From the NCBI GenBank assembly GCA_025617745.1, contig CM046858.1, forward strand, positions 40,221,850-40,285,849: a stretch of DNA of 64,000 nt, written 5' to 3'. This document shows, piece after piece, positions 1 to 10,290 of this stretch (its first letter is position 1; every line of letters begins with the position of its first letter). Source of the stretch: Heliocidaris erythrogramma (taxonomy: Eukaryota > Echinodermata > Echinoidea > Camarodonta > Echinometridae). The translations under genes and the position numbers were made by a program. The notes beneath the pieces are model-generated. The model saw only the letters and a list, made by a program, of their open reading frames with translations, did no database searches and was not told the origin of the DNA.

Positions 1-715
1 TTCTCCACAAATTTTTTAACCATGTATATTGTTTTCAAAAACATCACACCTTATTAGAACCATGTATCACTAAAAGAAAAATATTGTTGCCAATTTGAAG
101 AACAAAATGTGATCAATTTAGCCCTTAAATAATAATAAAGGGTACCAATCACAAATAATATTTTGCTCTGTATATTAGAGGCTCTGTGTCGGTATACTAT
201 ATAGAAAATATGAGCTTCAAATGTTGACTCTATAAAGAGATATTTCAAGTTGAAACACACGCTCAATTTACATTACAGCGACTTGTAAGGAGACTAGGCG
301 ACGCACCCGTACGCGCTGGCATATAATATGGGCCCGCATGGAACCAAACTCTTTATAGTTGGGTTCCGCGGGAGAGGGTTTTATGCGAACCATTATTTTC
401 CTCATACTCCTTAACCGTTAACCTTTAGAAGCCCAGGTAAAGTGTTTTAAGGTTAGTTTCATGCATTCTATCTGTACGGCACAAATTGTTTTTTAGGTGA
501 TTGGTACATCTAAGGTACTTGGTATTTCATTGGTATCATGGGCGATTTCAAGGATACATTGTAGGTGCATTCTTCATTTGAATGTTTTATACAGGTACAC
601 ATACATGTATCCCTGAAGTGTATCGGATGTTTTAGAAATATAGTCCTATGAGCTAAAGACAGTTCTAACAAGTATAATCAGTTCTTGTTAAAGAAATCAA
701 ATTTATGTAGTTTTT
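1..715. other. non-coding, no feature recognised
   Basis: AT-rich sequence without a convincing exon, tandem repeat or inverted repeat. If the gene at 6995 extends leftwards this stretch lies in its upstream intron; no acceptor/donor pair bounding a plausible exon was found. Confidence 0.5.
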
Positions 716-2088
716 AGCTCACCTGAGCCTAAGGCTCGAGTGAGCTATTGCGATGGAAATTTGTCCGTCGTGCGTCGTGCGTCGTCCGTCGTGCGTCGTC
801 CGTCGTCCGTCGTCCGTTAACTTTTTACATTTTCATCTTCTTCTCCAAAACCCATGATCGGAATTCAACCAAACTTGGTAGGAATCATCCTTAGGGGTAG
901 GGGACCCAAAGTTGCTAAAATGGTACATGTGGCCCCCAGGGGGGCCCAGGGGAGGGCCCCCAATTGTAAAAGCTATGTAAATTTCAAACATCTTCTTCTC
1001 CAGAACCAGGCATAGCTCAGACTTGGTATTTTGTATGGAGATACCTCTATAGATGAAGAATGAATGTTGTTCATGAAATTTCTCTGAGTGGCCCTATAGG
1101 GGCCCTGTGGGGGTAACATACTGGAGGGGCGCTGCCAGGCAAAATGTACATTCTGATCTTCTTCTCCAAAACACATTATCGGAATTCAACCAAACTTGGT
1201 AGGAATCATCCTTAGTGGTAGGGGACCCAAAGTTGCTAAAATGGTACATGTGGCCCCCAGGGGGGCCCAGGGGGGCCCAGGGGGAAGGCCCCCAATTGTA
1301 AAAGCTATTATGTAAATTTCAAACATCTTCTTCTCCAGAACCAGGCAAAGCTCAGACTTGGTATTGTGTATGGCTCATATATGGAGATACCTCTATAGAT
1401 GAAGAATGAATTTTGTTCATGAAATTTCTCTGAGTGGCCCTATAGGGGCCCTGTGGGGGTAACATACTGGAGGGGGGGGGGGCGCTGCCAGGCAAAATGT
1501 ACATTCTGATCTTCTCAAAAACACATGATCGGAATTCAACCAAACTTGGTATGAATCATCCTTAGGGGTAGGGGACCCAAAGTTGCTAAAATGGTACATG
1601 TGGCCCCCAGGGGGCCCAGGGGGAGGGCCCCCAATTGTAAAAGATATGTAAATTTCAAACATCTTCTCCAGAACCAGGCATACACTGTAGCTCAGACTTG
1701 GTATTGTGTATGGAGATACCTCTATAGATGAAGAAAGAATGAATGTTCATGAAACACTGAGTGGCCCTATAGGGGCCCTGTGGGGTAACATACTGGAAGG
1801 GGGGGGGGGGGGGGCGCTGCCAGGCGAAATGTACATTCTGATCTTCTCCAAAACACATGATCGGAATTCAACCAAACTTGGTAGGAATCATCCTTAGGGG
1901 TAGGGGATCCAAAGTAGACCATGGGGGTGGGGGGGGGGGGAATTATGTTAATTTCTAACATCATCTCATGTACATTCTCCTAGTTGTTTCAATTTCTAAC
2001 ATATCTCCTGGTGGTGCTAGAGAGAACATGCACCAGATATGAATTGATCCACATCAGGTGAGCGTCGTGCCCCCTGGGGCTCTTGTTT
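716..2088. mobile_element. non-autonomous repeat element with internal 320-350 bp direct repeats
   Basis: The left edge reads GCTCACCTGA (717-726) and its inverse TCAGGTGAGC lies at 2054-2063, followed by a GGGGCTCTTGTTT end. Inside are three full copies and a partial fourth of a unit that begins with CTTCTTCTCCAAAAC near 836, 1158, 1505 and 1840. Each unit contains a GATCGGAATTCAACCAAACT block, G-runs, and a CTCTGAGTGGCCCTATAGGG block. No transposase frame is present; the short open frames are G/C-run artefacts (poly-Pro or poly-Gly). Similar CAGGTGAGC-ended repeats are common in marine invertebrate genomes; the family assignment is from memory and uncertain. Confidence 0.6.
764..818. repeat. 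TCG-rich simple repeat
   Basis: An imperfect array of TCGTCCG and TCGTGCG units just inside the left edge of the element above. It is CpG-dense in an otherwise AT-rich setting and probably an expansion within the element. Confidence 0.8.
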
Positions 2089-2316
2089 CTTTTACAAAGG
2101 AAGAACCACCTTTCAATGCGTGCCATTTGTATATATATCCGATGTCAAACAGTAAATAATAACAGAGAGAATCTTTTGAACTCCTTTGAACAGACCTTTC
2201 ATTTTCTTGTATGATATAAATTTTCTAACAAAGAAATTCTTAGGTCTTGATGCATTAGTAGAAAATAAAAATACCAATCTTATGATTTGACAGAAAGGAC
2301 AATGAAGAGTACTTCA

Positions 2317-2467
2317 GGGCCCCTTTTCATGAAACTTGTTATCAGTAAACAACTGCCACATTTCTATGACAAATTTGCTATCCGCCAATCAGATGCAAGG
2401 GTTTCAGTAGCTTATAACAGTTATTGCAACTTGTTATTGATAACAAGCTTTATGATACGGGGGCCCC
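2317..2467 (-). mobile_element. diverged palindromic MITE (GGGGAGCG/TTTCATCAAG family)
   Basis: Bounded by GGGCCCC on both sides. The interior contains CCAATCAGATGCAAGGGTTT and CTTATAACAG, matching the interiors of the better preserved copies at 13251, 13391, 49431 and 58619. It lies in the same orientation as the 49431 copy and is more diverged, so probably an older insertion. Confidence 0.6.
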
Positions 2468-2742
2468 TATGTGGAATACAGTAGGTTCTCTTCACTTAAG
2501 TTTATTGTCAGCTTATAACTGTTCAATGCTTCCATTTACTAGTATAGGCCAATTCTGTTTAATATCTGTAGAGTAGACTTATGACTTCCACCACTGTGAT
2601 TCTACATGTCATCGATATATTCATCAGTGCTCTAATTTGTTCACCCTATTATAGTCGCAGGCATACTATTCTTAATCACAATTCCACTCTGCACATATTA
2701 TTTACCGTATCTTCAATTTACATTTGTTAACAAAGATGTACA

Positions 2743-3058
2743 GGGGGTGTTTCATAAAGCTGTTCTTAAATTTCGCATGACGTTACGAACAACTTGAATA
2801 TGAAGTGCCAGATAGGATGCCCAAAGTTTTTCCTGATGTTTTAACAAAGTGTGACTGTATTTCCAATAACCTCAGTTTAAAAAATGGCAAAAAATATACT
2901 TTGCATTAAAAATATTTGCTATAATAAGAATGTTAATCTACATCTGCACAGTTCAACTTTAGTTGATGCAATTAAAAACGATTGAGCATCCCATTTGGCT
3001 TGTCATATATTCGTAAAGTCATGCCTAACTTTACGAACAGCTTTATGAAACTCCCCCC
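2743..3058. mobile_element. palindromic MITE with GTTTCATAAAGCTGTTC ends
   Basis: The left end GGGGGTGTTTCATAAAGCTG pairs with the right end CAGCTTTATGAAACTCCCCC, giving inverted arms of about 25 bp around an AT-rich core of about 260 bp. There is no coding capacity. The GTTTCAT...GGGG style of terminus resembles the 13251 family, but the interior differs. Confidence 0.7.
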
Positions 3059-3294
3059 GGGTATATTATATTGCACAATGTTTTTATAGATCGTCTCTAT
3101 ATTGACTTTACTACTAACAGTGAAAAAGAAGGACAGTCACAGGTTGGAGAGCACGTCTTCTGATACGAGAGGGGAAAGAGACGATTCACAAGAGAGAAGA
3201 AAAGGCAAAAATAAATAAAAATCCCCCCTCCCCCCAAATCATTAATTCAACCCTCAGCTAATCAATCCAGCCGTAGCTTTAGATAGTCATCATT

Positions 3295-3690
3295 TTAAAG
3301 GGGAAGTTCACCTTGTAGCAAGTTGCTTTAAGAAAATACATGTATGATTGAAAATATCCAAAAACCTGAGAAACAGATCAGTGAAAGTTTAAGACATATC
3401 GTACAAATAATGGAAAGGTTTGTCAGCATAAACCATACTTAAAATCCATACAAATGATAGGTACATGTATTTTAGTTTCAAAATTTTATGACTGGAAAAT
3501 ACTTCAATACGTGGAAGGATAAAAGTGAACTGTACTGTATCAGGAGTACGAGGAGTTATGAGAAAAATATATTTGGATAAAGGAGAGAAGACATTCACAT
3601 TTTTGGTACAAAATAAATCACTCTGATCTGTTTCTCAAATCTTTTTTTAAATTCACTTCAGCAGTCTGTTATCAAAGAACTTTCCCTTTA
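3295..3690. mobile_element. fold-back MITE, TTAAAGGG ends
   Basis: The left end TTAAAGGGGAAGTTCACC pairs with the right end GAACTTTCCCTTTAA. A second inner pair, GAGAAACAGATCAGTGA (about 3368-3384) against TCACTCTGATCTGTTTCTC (about 3619-3637), shows that the inverted repeat continues inwards. Related ends occur near 39760-39977 and 56805-57440. Confidence 0.55.
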
Positions 3691-4427
3691 ATAACTCCAT
3701 AATATAGCCATACTATTCAATAATTCAAATCTTATTACTCATGGCATTCCCTCCATAATAGTTTCATGCCACAAACCTTTGGTTCATTCACCTTATCCAC
3801 CTCATTTTATCCATTTCCTTCAACATTTTACGAGCTTCAATGAAAAATTACGTATTCAAGCAATGACAGGATATGTGTCATTTGTCACTCAGTAAATGCA
3901 TAATTTGACTGATTTCTATTAAAAAAAATTTTTAAAATAAAGATAAAATCATATAAAGTGCTCTCGCTAATGCTAAATACGAAATATAAAAAATAGCACT
4001 ATGCCAGTCCCTCCTCAGATAAATAATTTCCACTATACTTTCTCACAGCTTGGTATATTTGTATATTATTCAAACTTTTTCAAAGTGGCCTCAGCATTGT
4101 ATGATTGTATTTATTTTGTTTTATGTTAATTTACTTTTGCTTGATACATAGAGCTAGAGTACTAACTTTATTTCATTGTCATATTATGCTGCTGGGAAGG
4201 GGTTTGCATTTGTGTGGGTTTGAAGCCGTTCAGACTGCAAATGATGAACTTTTTTATGACGGATAATTTCACTGCACTTTTTTATTTAGTTAGTTATCAA
4301 ACCCTTTTCTTCTTAGAATAGAACTGTAGAAAGTTTCTCTTGGAACTTTTATAATTTTTAGTTACAACTTTGAATTAGTAAACATTGTAGACTTGAGTAC
4401 ATGTAGATACTGTATGTATAGAATATA
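3691..4427. other. non-coding AT-rich stretch
   Basis: No gene, RNA or repeat recognised; short A/T runs only. Confidence 0.5.
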
Positions 4428-4748
4428 ATAAGCCAGTTCGGGGTTAGCGCATGGTACAAATGACCCCAAATATCCACAGATATTTTAGACATGGAGGGTC
4501 CCTTCATGTGCACTTCAGAAAAATAACTCTGGGAGTGATAGAGGTGCCTCATGAATAGCTTTTGTTTCCCCCCTTTAAAAAGAATACTTCCACCTGGATA
4601 TCATGGAATGCCCCATTAGTGCATAATTGAATAATGATTACATGACATTCATGAGCACATATCGAATATTAGTGTCAGTGGGTTTTAGAATTTGGTACAG
4701 ATGACCTTTATCTGCTCATGCTCAGATTGCATCTCCGAAGTGGCTTAT
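4428..4748 (+). mobile_element. ATAAGCCA-ended MITE, copy 1
   Basis: Begins ATAAGCCAGTTCGGGGTTAG and ends CTCCGAAGTGGCTTAT, short inverted termini around about 320 bp. It is almost identical to 43732-44050, 39 kb away, in the same orientation. The flanks differ at both edges, so the edges are real element boundaries. No coding capacity. Confidence 0.75.
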
Positions 4749-5040
4749 TGTAGTTTGTGTGTACAGTAGGTTTAATATGTGTGCATTTAGAATGTGTGTC
4801 ATACTATAAGCCCTGCTGTTTTACATGCAGTATCAAATTGGTGAATTAATGAATTTGCTATCGCAATTGCTTTGTCAATGTACATTTGATATTAATCATA
4901 AAAGTATAAGATTGTCATTTAAAGTGTATGCAATGTGGCAAAGCTTGCGTAACCTGTTTTCTAGTGTACATTTTATGTACATTTTTCCATATAGAATTCA
5001 ACATAGTCCCTTTCAATTCATTAAATTTAAAGAACTGGGT

Positions 5041-5262
5041 TGGTATTCTGAGATTTATTTTATCTTGATTTTAGTGAAAAGATTTTAATTGTCATAACAA
5101 CTTTTAAATTGCAACATTTCATTGGTGTTTGCACAGATGAATTCCGTGTACACAGCCACTTTTGCGCAGTCATTAACCAATGATGCGCCATAAGCTTACA
5201 TTTTGTTATGACAATTAAAATTATTTCACTAAAATCAAGATAAAATAAATCTCAGAATACCA
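5041..5262. mobile_element. fold-back element with ~60 bp arms
   Basis: The left arm 5041-5100 and right arm 5203-5262 are inverse copies with very few differences; both contain TGGTATTCTGAGATTTATTT or its inverse and TTAATTGTCATAACAA or its inverse. A spacer of about 100 bp separates them. No target duplication could be fixed. Confidence 0.7.
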
Positions 5263-6465
5263 CCCCTGTTTTTCATTTCATAAAGCAGATGAATGAATAA
5301 ACAGAGAAACCTGAAGCAAAGTGAAATAAATGATGTGCTTGATACATGGATTACATATTTGTATTAATAGTGAAGTTTATTGAATTGATACTTTTTTAGT
5401 AATTAGCATGAATTTGGAAAGGCAATACACTCTTGCTTGAACATCCACTATGAGTATTTGTTACTGGATGGTTAACTTTTGTTGGGTACGTAACAAGCCA
5501 AGTTCTCATTTCATAAGACTTGTAAAAAAAAATATTTTTTTAATCATACAATTTATAGTTCCCCCTCCCTACAGTACTTGCAATCATTGCTTTACTTCAG
5601 GTTTGACCAGCATATCAGACTTTCCATTTAATCAATATCACACTATATAGATATGGATGATTTTGTACAGTTATGTCAATCCACCAAATGTTGCAATGAA
5701 TCTATAAAAACTGTGTACTGTAAATGAAATTTTACAGTTGGAAAACTTTGACAAATATAAAGGAGTACTGTTTCACTACTAATTATTGTTGGGCAGTTTT
5801 GAGATTTGTTCAATTAAAGCAGATGGTAGTTGCGAAGAATACATGTAGAAAAAAAAAGAATAATGTACAAAATCATCCATTTCTTATTGAATTACTGGTA
5901 CAAGTTTTCCAATTTCTTCAGTTCATACACAAGTATACCATGCATCTACCAGTGTATTATATTTCAAATAATTTGATTTTGATTTTTCCCTCAAGATAAT
6001 TTTGAGCTAGCTACATGTAATATCTATACTCTTGTAATATACTGCTTTATGCTTCCTATATTGTACATGTACATGTGTGTCCCTTTCTGTTAAATTATGG
6101 TTATGCTGTGACTTTGTTTAGATTTATTTATGAGCAATTTTTAGTAAAATTCTTAGAAAGGGGTTTTCCTTTCTTATACCTGTAGATTAAATAAATTGCT
6201 AGTTGATCAGTCTCTGTCATAATGTATGAGATCAGTGAACACTCACCCTTTCTCCAAAAATTTTGAATATTGTTTAGAAGGTAAATTATGAGTTTTGAAG
6301 TCATAAAATACACCAATTAAAATGTTAAGTACAATCTTTTCTTTTGTTTTCTCCTGCAAATGGTATGATCATCAAATGTTTGTTTTTTTCTAATTTCCAT
6401 ACATATTTTTTAAACTGTTATAGGTATATGCACCTCCAGTTGACTTGACAATTTATGTGGGTCTG
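5263..6465. other. non-coding AT-rich stretch
   Basis: No exon-like segment with splice signals, no RNA gene and no strong repeat. The open frames present are short and of low-complexity AT composition. Confidence 0.5.
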
Positions 6466-6812
6466 TGATCCCACATGGTCTCCAAACAATTTCAGCTTTG
6501 TTGCTGAAAAAGCAGCATTGGGGCTGGGCATCTTGCATAATTTGTATAAATCCAAATGGCCACGTGCATAGGCATATTGAAAAGCGCAAGACAACATATG
6601 CACAGTGTGTGCGCTGCACTAACCCTAACAGTGATGTTAATCTTTTGCAATGAAACCTGTGATGCAATACAATTCCCTGATATAACCTCCGTTCATTGTA
6701 TCACAGGTTGTCTTGCAAAAGATGAACAACACAATGGATTTTAATAAGCAAATTATGCTCAAAGTTCATTTTTCGGCAACAAAGCTGAAATTTGTTCACA
6801 TGGGATCACATA
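6466..6812. mobile_element. nested palindromic fold-back element
   Basis: The outer arms are GTGATCCCACATGG...TTTCAGCTTTGTTGCTGAAA (from 6466) and TTCGGCAACAAAGCTGAAAT...CATGGGATCAC (to about 6812). A second inner palindrome pairs AATCTTTTGCAATGAAACCT (6639-6658) with AGGTTGTCTTGCAAAAGAT near 6705-6723. It lies immediately upstream of the first visible exon of the gene, that is, in its intron. Confidence 0.6.
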
Positions 6813-6994
6813 TCCCCAAAAAAGTTAAACGGAAAGAAATTTTCTAAGTTTACTATTGGCTACATAGGACTTTAAAATTGACTATTCAAGGTATTGAGTT
6901 CAACATTTCTTGTTCAAAATATGAAGTATTATCATGATGAAGCCTAAATATGAGTATGATTTAAAATCTATTCTTCATGTTTTTTTGTGAACAG

Positions 6995-7194
6995 CCAACA
7001 AAGAGCGTCCTCTATCACCAGGGAAGGGTGATGTCAAGGCAGCAGCCAAGGATCGGGGTAAGAAGGGCAAGGACAAGGGCAAAGACAAGGACAAGGACAA
7101 AGACAAAGGCAATGCATCCAGGCCGTCCTCTCAGCAGTTTGACAACACCAAGCCTAACTGGACCCTCAGGGTGGTCCTGGACCAGACACCGACG
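6995..7194 (+). CDS. ADGB: ADGB-like exon A (first in window)
   Basis: The acceptor TTTTTTGTGAACAG ends at 6994 and the donor GTGAGT starts at 7195. The exon starts with two bases completing a codon, then encodes NKERPLSPGKGDVKAAAKDR, a run of KGKDKGKDKDKDKDK and an NWTLRVV segment. The lysine/aspartate run is low-complexity and probably disordered. The previous exon is not in the window, so the preceding intron exceeds about 7 kb. Confidence 0.75.
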
Positions 7195-7912
7195 GTGAGT
7201 TAAGGAGAGGAGTCAGTAGACTATTTTGACAGTCAACCCGGTTGTAGATCAGCTTGTCAATGGACAAGTTTGTAGACCAGTTTGTCAGTAGATCAGTTTG
7301 TAGACCAGCTTGTCAAACAGTTTGTCAGTAGACCAGCTTGGTAGACCAGTTGGCAGTTTGCCAATAGACCAGTCTATAAACCAGCTTGTAGTTTATTTAT
7401 AACTTACAACATGTAATTAACATAAGTTAATGCAAAAGTTTATTATGGAATGCTTATAAGCCAGCCAAATTTAACTAACAATTTAACCAGGAATTTGCTG
7501 GGGAAGAACTACCAATGTACTGGTACCCCAGCAATAGACTTGACAATCAACTGAACTTACCGCTCCTCAAATATCTCTTTGTCTAGGATGAAGTGGAGAT
7601 CCGTCGTGATACCGAACGCCAGGATGAGATCCGTGCCATGAAGCAGGCCTGGGAAGCTGCCGATCCTGGCAGGGCCGCCAAGGCCCTGGCTGCCAGGGAG
7701 AAGTTCCTCAAAGACCATCTCATCAAGCTAGAGACAGAGGAAGAGCAGGCGCCATCTCAGCCAGAACAAGCAGAGGCTGCAGAAGCAGCGGAAGGTAGGG
7801 AGATACCCCAGTTGCTTTATGAATATTTCCAAACCAGTTGAAATACAGAAAAAAAATGGAGGAATGTCCAGTAAATTATATTCATCAGGAAGGGGATACC
7901 CCCCCCCCCCCC

Positions 7913-7943
<31 letters not shown>

Positions 7944-9975
7944 GGGTGATTTTTGGTCCACCTTCAATGAATTGTACTCATGAAAAAAAATCCTGTACTC
8001 CTGCAGTGTTAACCCATATTGATGTTCCAGTATACTCCTGATGTTAATATGGTCCATTTGCTTTCTTCATTATCACTTTATGAAATGAAGATATGTATGC
8101 ATATTTAATGTGTGACGTTGCAATTATTATGGAGCACACCAATATCTCATAGCAAGTATTTTGATTTAATAATAATAATTCTGTTTCTACATGACATGAA
8201 ACGGTAAACTGAAACCTCCAAAACAAAAACTGTTTGGGATGCAAATAGTTAATTTCTATATCGTTTGTTTATCTTTGATCAGTAGGTCCTCCCCAGACAC
8301 CAGCATCTGAGATGGAGCCACCAGTCAGTGATGCGATCCTTACCAATGAACCTCCGCCTCCACCTCCTCCGAAGGAGATCCTCAAGACAATGGACTACAC
8401 ACCTTACATCAGGTATTAACTTTGCTCAACACTTCTATTTTTGTATTATATAGTCCGGTGATTTATCTAGTAGAAGTTCTGTGATCTAGTTGATAAATCG
8501 CCAGACTAAGGACTACATAGTTCTGATCCCTGCCACAGCACTTTAGTCCTTTAGCAAGACATGGACGTACATGTACATTTGCTACTCTCGACCCAGGTGT
8601 AGTATATAGGTACGTGGTAGGAAGAAATTTGATTGTTTTAGTGCCTTATCTTGGATGCTTGGCTAAAACTGCTCTGATGGTATAGTATTCAGCACTTATC
8701 ATTATCTTCTTTCCTGAGACTCAATTACCATCATTACATGAATGTCTTTCCTTTCACCAGACCCGCTGACTTCACTGGTGAGCCAAGACTCAAGGATGAG
8801 GAGGAGGTCCAGAGGCAGTTTGACGTGAAGCAGAGAGAGATCAAGGAATACAACCTCTTCAGGGAGGCTGTTCTGGATGAGAGGGAGCAGGACAGGAAGA
8901 GAAGGAACCTTACCAAGGAAAAGCAGCTTAAGAAGTGTATAGACCTACAGGTAAGTGGTCTGGGTTGTGATGGTGGTGGTGATGCTGGTAGTGGCTGTTG
9001 GTGATGTTGTGGTTATAATCAGAGATGTCACTTTTCAGATAAAAGTAGGAATTCCTACTTTTTCAACATATTTTTAGCCATAGAAAACCACTTTTTATGT
9101 ACACAAGGGTCCATTCTAGATGATTTTTCCTACTTTTTTATCAATTCTAAGTGGCATCCCTGTATAATGAGGAGGAGGATGGTAATGATTGTGGTGGTGG
9201 TGATGAAGATGATGATGAAGATGATGATGAATTAGATGATGGTAGTGGTGGTGGTGATCATGATGATGCTGATGATTGTGATGATGATGGTGATGGTGAT
9301 GATGATGAAGAAGATGATGATGGTAGTGGTGGTGGTGATGATGAGCAATGATGATGATGGTGATGGAGATGAATTGCAGAGAAGGAAGTTGGTGGTGGTG
9401 GTAATTATCCTGAGGTTATAATGGCAAGAGGTGACAGTGATAGTTTTGGAGATGATTATGATGATGGGGCATTTTGGGGTAAAAAGGAAATTATAGTGGT
9501 GATAATGATGCCAGAGGTGGGTACATCAGTGTACCCTCCGGTAATCAAGACTAGCAGCCTGTCATTTACGGCAGTCAATCAGAGTTTGTTATTCTTTTCA
9601 TGTGCTTTGTTTCTCTTTGTTCATGTTTATGTTGTTTGATTTCGGCATTCTGTTCATTCATGCGTTTTACTCTGATGAGGGCAAGAGAAGGAGTTTCAGT
9701 TTGTGTGTATTTAGCTATTCTTCAAGTATATATGCATCTTATTTCAATTCTTTCAGACAAGTCTGGATGAAAGGAGGGAGGAGATAAACAAACCCCGCGA
9801 GGCATTCCGGCAGAAGTTCCTGGAGGCCGAGAAGAAACGACTGGAGGAGATTGCAGCTGCGGAGGCTGCGCTGAAGGCAGAGCAAGCCAGGAGGTCCCCA
9901 TCACCTAAGGGCAAGAAGAGCCCCAAAGGAAAGAAAAGCCCAGGAAAGAAGAGCGCAAAGGGAAAGAAGAAATAA
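6995..9975 (+). CDS. ADGB: probable androglobin, C-terminal 313 residues (five exons, 5' part outside window)
   Basis: Exons are 6995-7194, 7587-7794, 8286-8412, 8761-8950 and 9757-9975. All introns are GT-AG and the reading phases join without stops, ending in TAA at 9973. The protein runs from a Lys/Asp-rich linker through an NWTLRVVLDQTPT segment and a DTERQDEIRAMKQAWEAADP helix. Then come a Pro-rich spacer, DYTPYIRPADFTGEPR, a long charged coiled coil with DEREQDRKRRNLTKEKQL, and a tail of SPKGKKSP-type repeats. I recognise the DEIRAMKQAWE region as resembling the C-terminus of androglobin, a large calpain-like/globin chimera linked to cilia and spermatogenesis; this is from memory and not verified. 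No globin or protease domain is in view because those lie upstream. A different ciliary coiled-coil protein remains possible. Confidence 0.6.
7195..7586 (+). repeat. intron with GTAGACCAGTTTGTCA minisatellite
   Basis: Between about 7240 and 7395 the motifs GTAGACCAG and TTTGTCA or CTTGTCA recur at least six times with variable spacing, forming a degenerate minisatellite within the intron. The acceptor is TCTTTGTCTAG at 7586. Confidence 0.7.
7587..7794 (+). CDS. ADGB: ADGB-like exon B
   Basis: Phase 0 start (GAT GAA GTG). Encodes an acidic/basic helix, DEVEIRRDTERQDEIRAMKQ, followed by AWEAADPGRAAKALAAREKF and an E/A-rich end. Ends one base into a codon at donor GTAGGG. This is the segment that most suggests androglobin. 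Confidence 0.75.
7795..8285. repeat. intron with adjoining poly-C and poly-A runs
   Basis: About 14 C (near 7900-7913) run straight into about 28 A (to about 7940). The rest of the intron is AT-rich without other features. Confidence 0.8.
8286..8412 (+). CDS. ADGB: ADGB-like exon C with tandem acceptor
   Basis: The acceptor region reads CAGTAG then GTCCTCC, so splicing can occur after either AG three bases apart; both keep the frame and differ by one residue. Encodes GPPQTPASEMEPPVSDAILT, a polyproline run and KEILKTMDYTPYIR. Donor GTATTA follows. Confidence 0.75.
8453..8690 (+). mobile_element. old tRNA-derived SINE fragment in intron
   Basis: TTCTGATCCCTGCCACAGCA followed by CTTTAGCAAGACATGG, CTACTCTCGACCCAGGTGTA and GGTACGTGGTAGGAAGAAAT parallels, in order, the SINEs at 22291, 23324 and 28631. 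The B-box is mutated, indicating age. Confidence 0.6.
8761..8950 (+). CDS. ADGB: ADGB-like exon D, coiled coil
   Basis: The acceptor CTTTCACCAG ends at 8760 and the donor GTAAGT starts at 8951. Encodes PADFTGEPRLKDEEEVQRQF and a long Glu/Lys/Arg-rich helix ending KEKQLKKCIDLQ, typical of a coiled coil. Confidence 0.8.
9165..9380 (+). repeat. GAT/GGT trinucleotide array in intron
   Basis: Imperfect GATGAT/GGTGGT/GAAGAT repeats within the last intron. The open frames across it (poly-Asp or poly-Met/Val) are by-products of trinucleotide periodicity, not exons. Confidence 0.85.
9757..9975 (+). CDS. ADGB: ADGB-like terminal exon
   Basis: The acceptor TTCTTTCAG ends at 9756. Encodes TSLDERREEINKPREAFRQK, an alanine/glutamate-rich helix and a basic tail with repeated SPKGKK and SPGKK units, ending KGKKK and TAA at 9973-9975. 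The basic tail resembles low-complexity tails of axonemal proteins. Confidence 0.8.
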   Translation, partial: TSLDERREEINKPREAFRQKFLEAEKKRLEEIAAAEAALKAEQARRSPSPKGKKSPKGKKSPGKKSAKGKKK

Positions 9976-10288
9976 AACCATCATGGGGGAATTGGAAGCG
10001 TTTGTGTGCTGCTTTTGCTATGAAAACATTCCATCGTTTGGCAGCAAATTATGAAATGTGTAACCGGTCTCATACTCATGCACATGCACAGTTTGAGATG
10101 AGGATCAAAACTATACCCCAAAAAGCTAACACATCACGCTAAAGGGCGATTGAACATTTCTTGTACACTGTATGTTGATTTGGTTGAATACATAAAGTCT
10201 GAGAAAAAAGTAAATAATAAGAATTTTTAACAAAAAAGGACATTTCTGTTTTAATGCACTAAATTATTTGGCTTGGAACTGTCCAATA
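9976..10288 (+). other. likely start of the 3' UTR
   Basis: Follows the stop codon. An AATAAA overlaps the stop (9971-9976), but no clear downstream signal follows before the transposon at 10291. The original 3' UTR may continue beyond it, with AATAAA at 12514 and ATTAAA at 12887 as candidate signals. Confidence 0.4.
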
Positions 10289-10290
10289 TA

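Noticed and set aside
1..6994. Upstream exons of the ADGB-like gene
   Set aside because: Looked for exon-like segments with acceptor and donor sites; none gave a plausible protein, and the region is mostly MITEs.
9151..9421. Poly-Asp or poly-Met/Val coding exon
   Set aside because: Lies inside an intron with good splice sites on either side and consists of GAT/GGT microsatellite.
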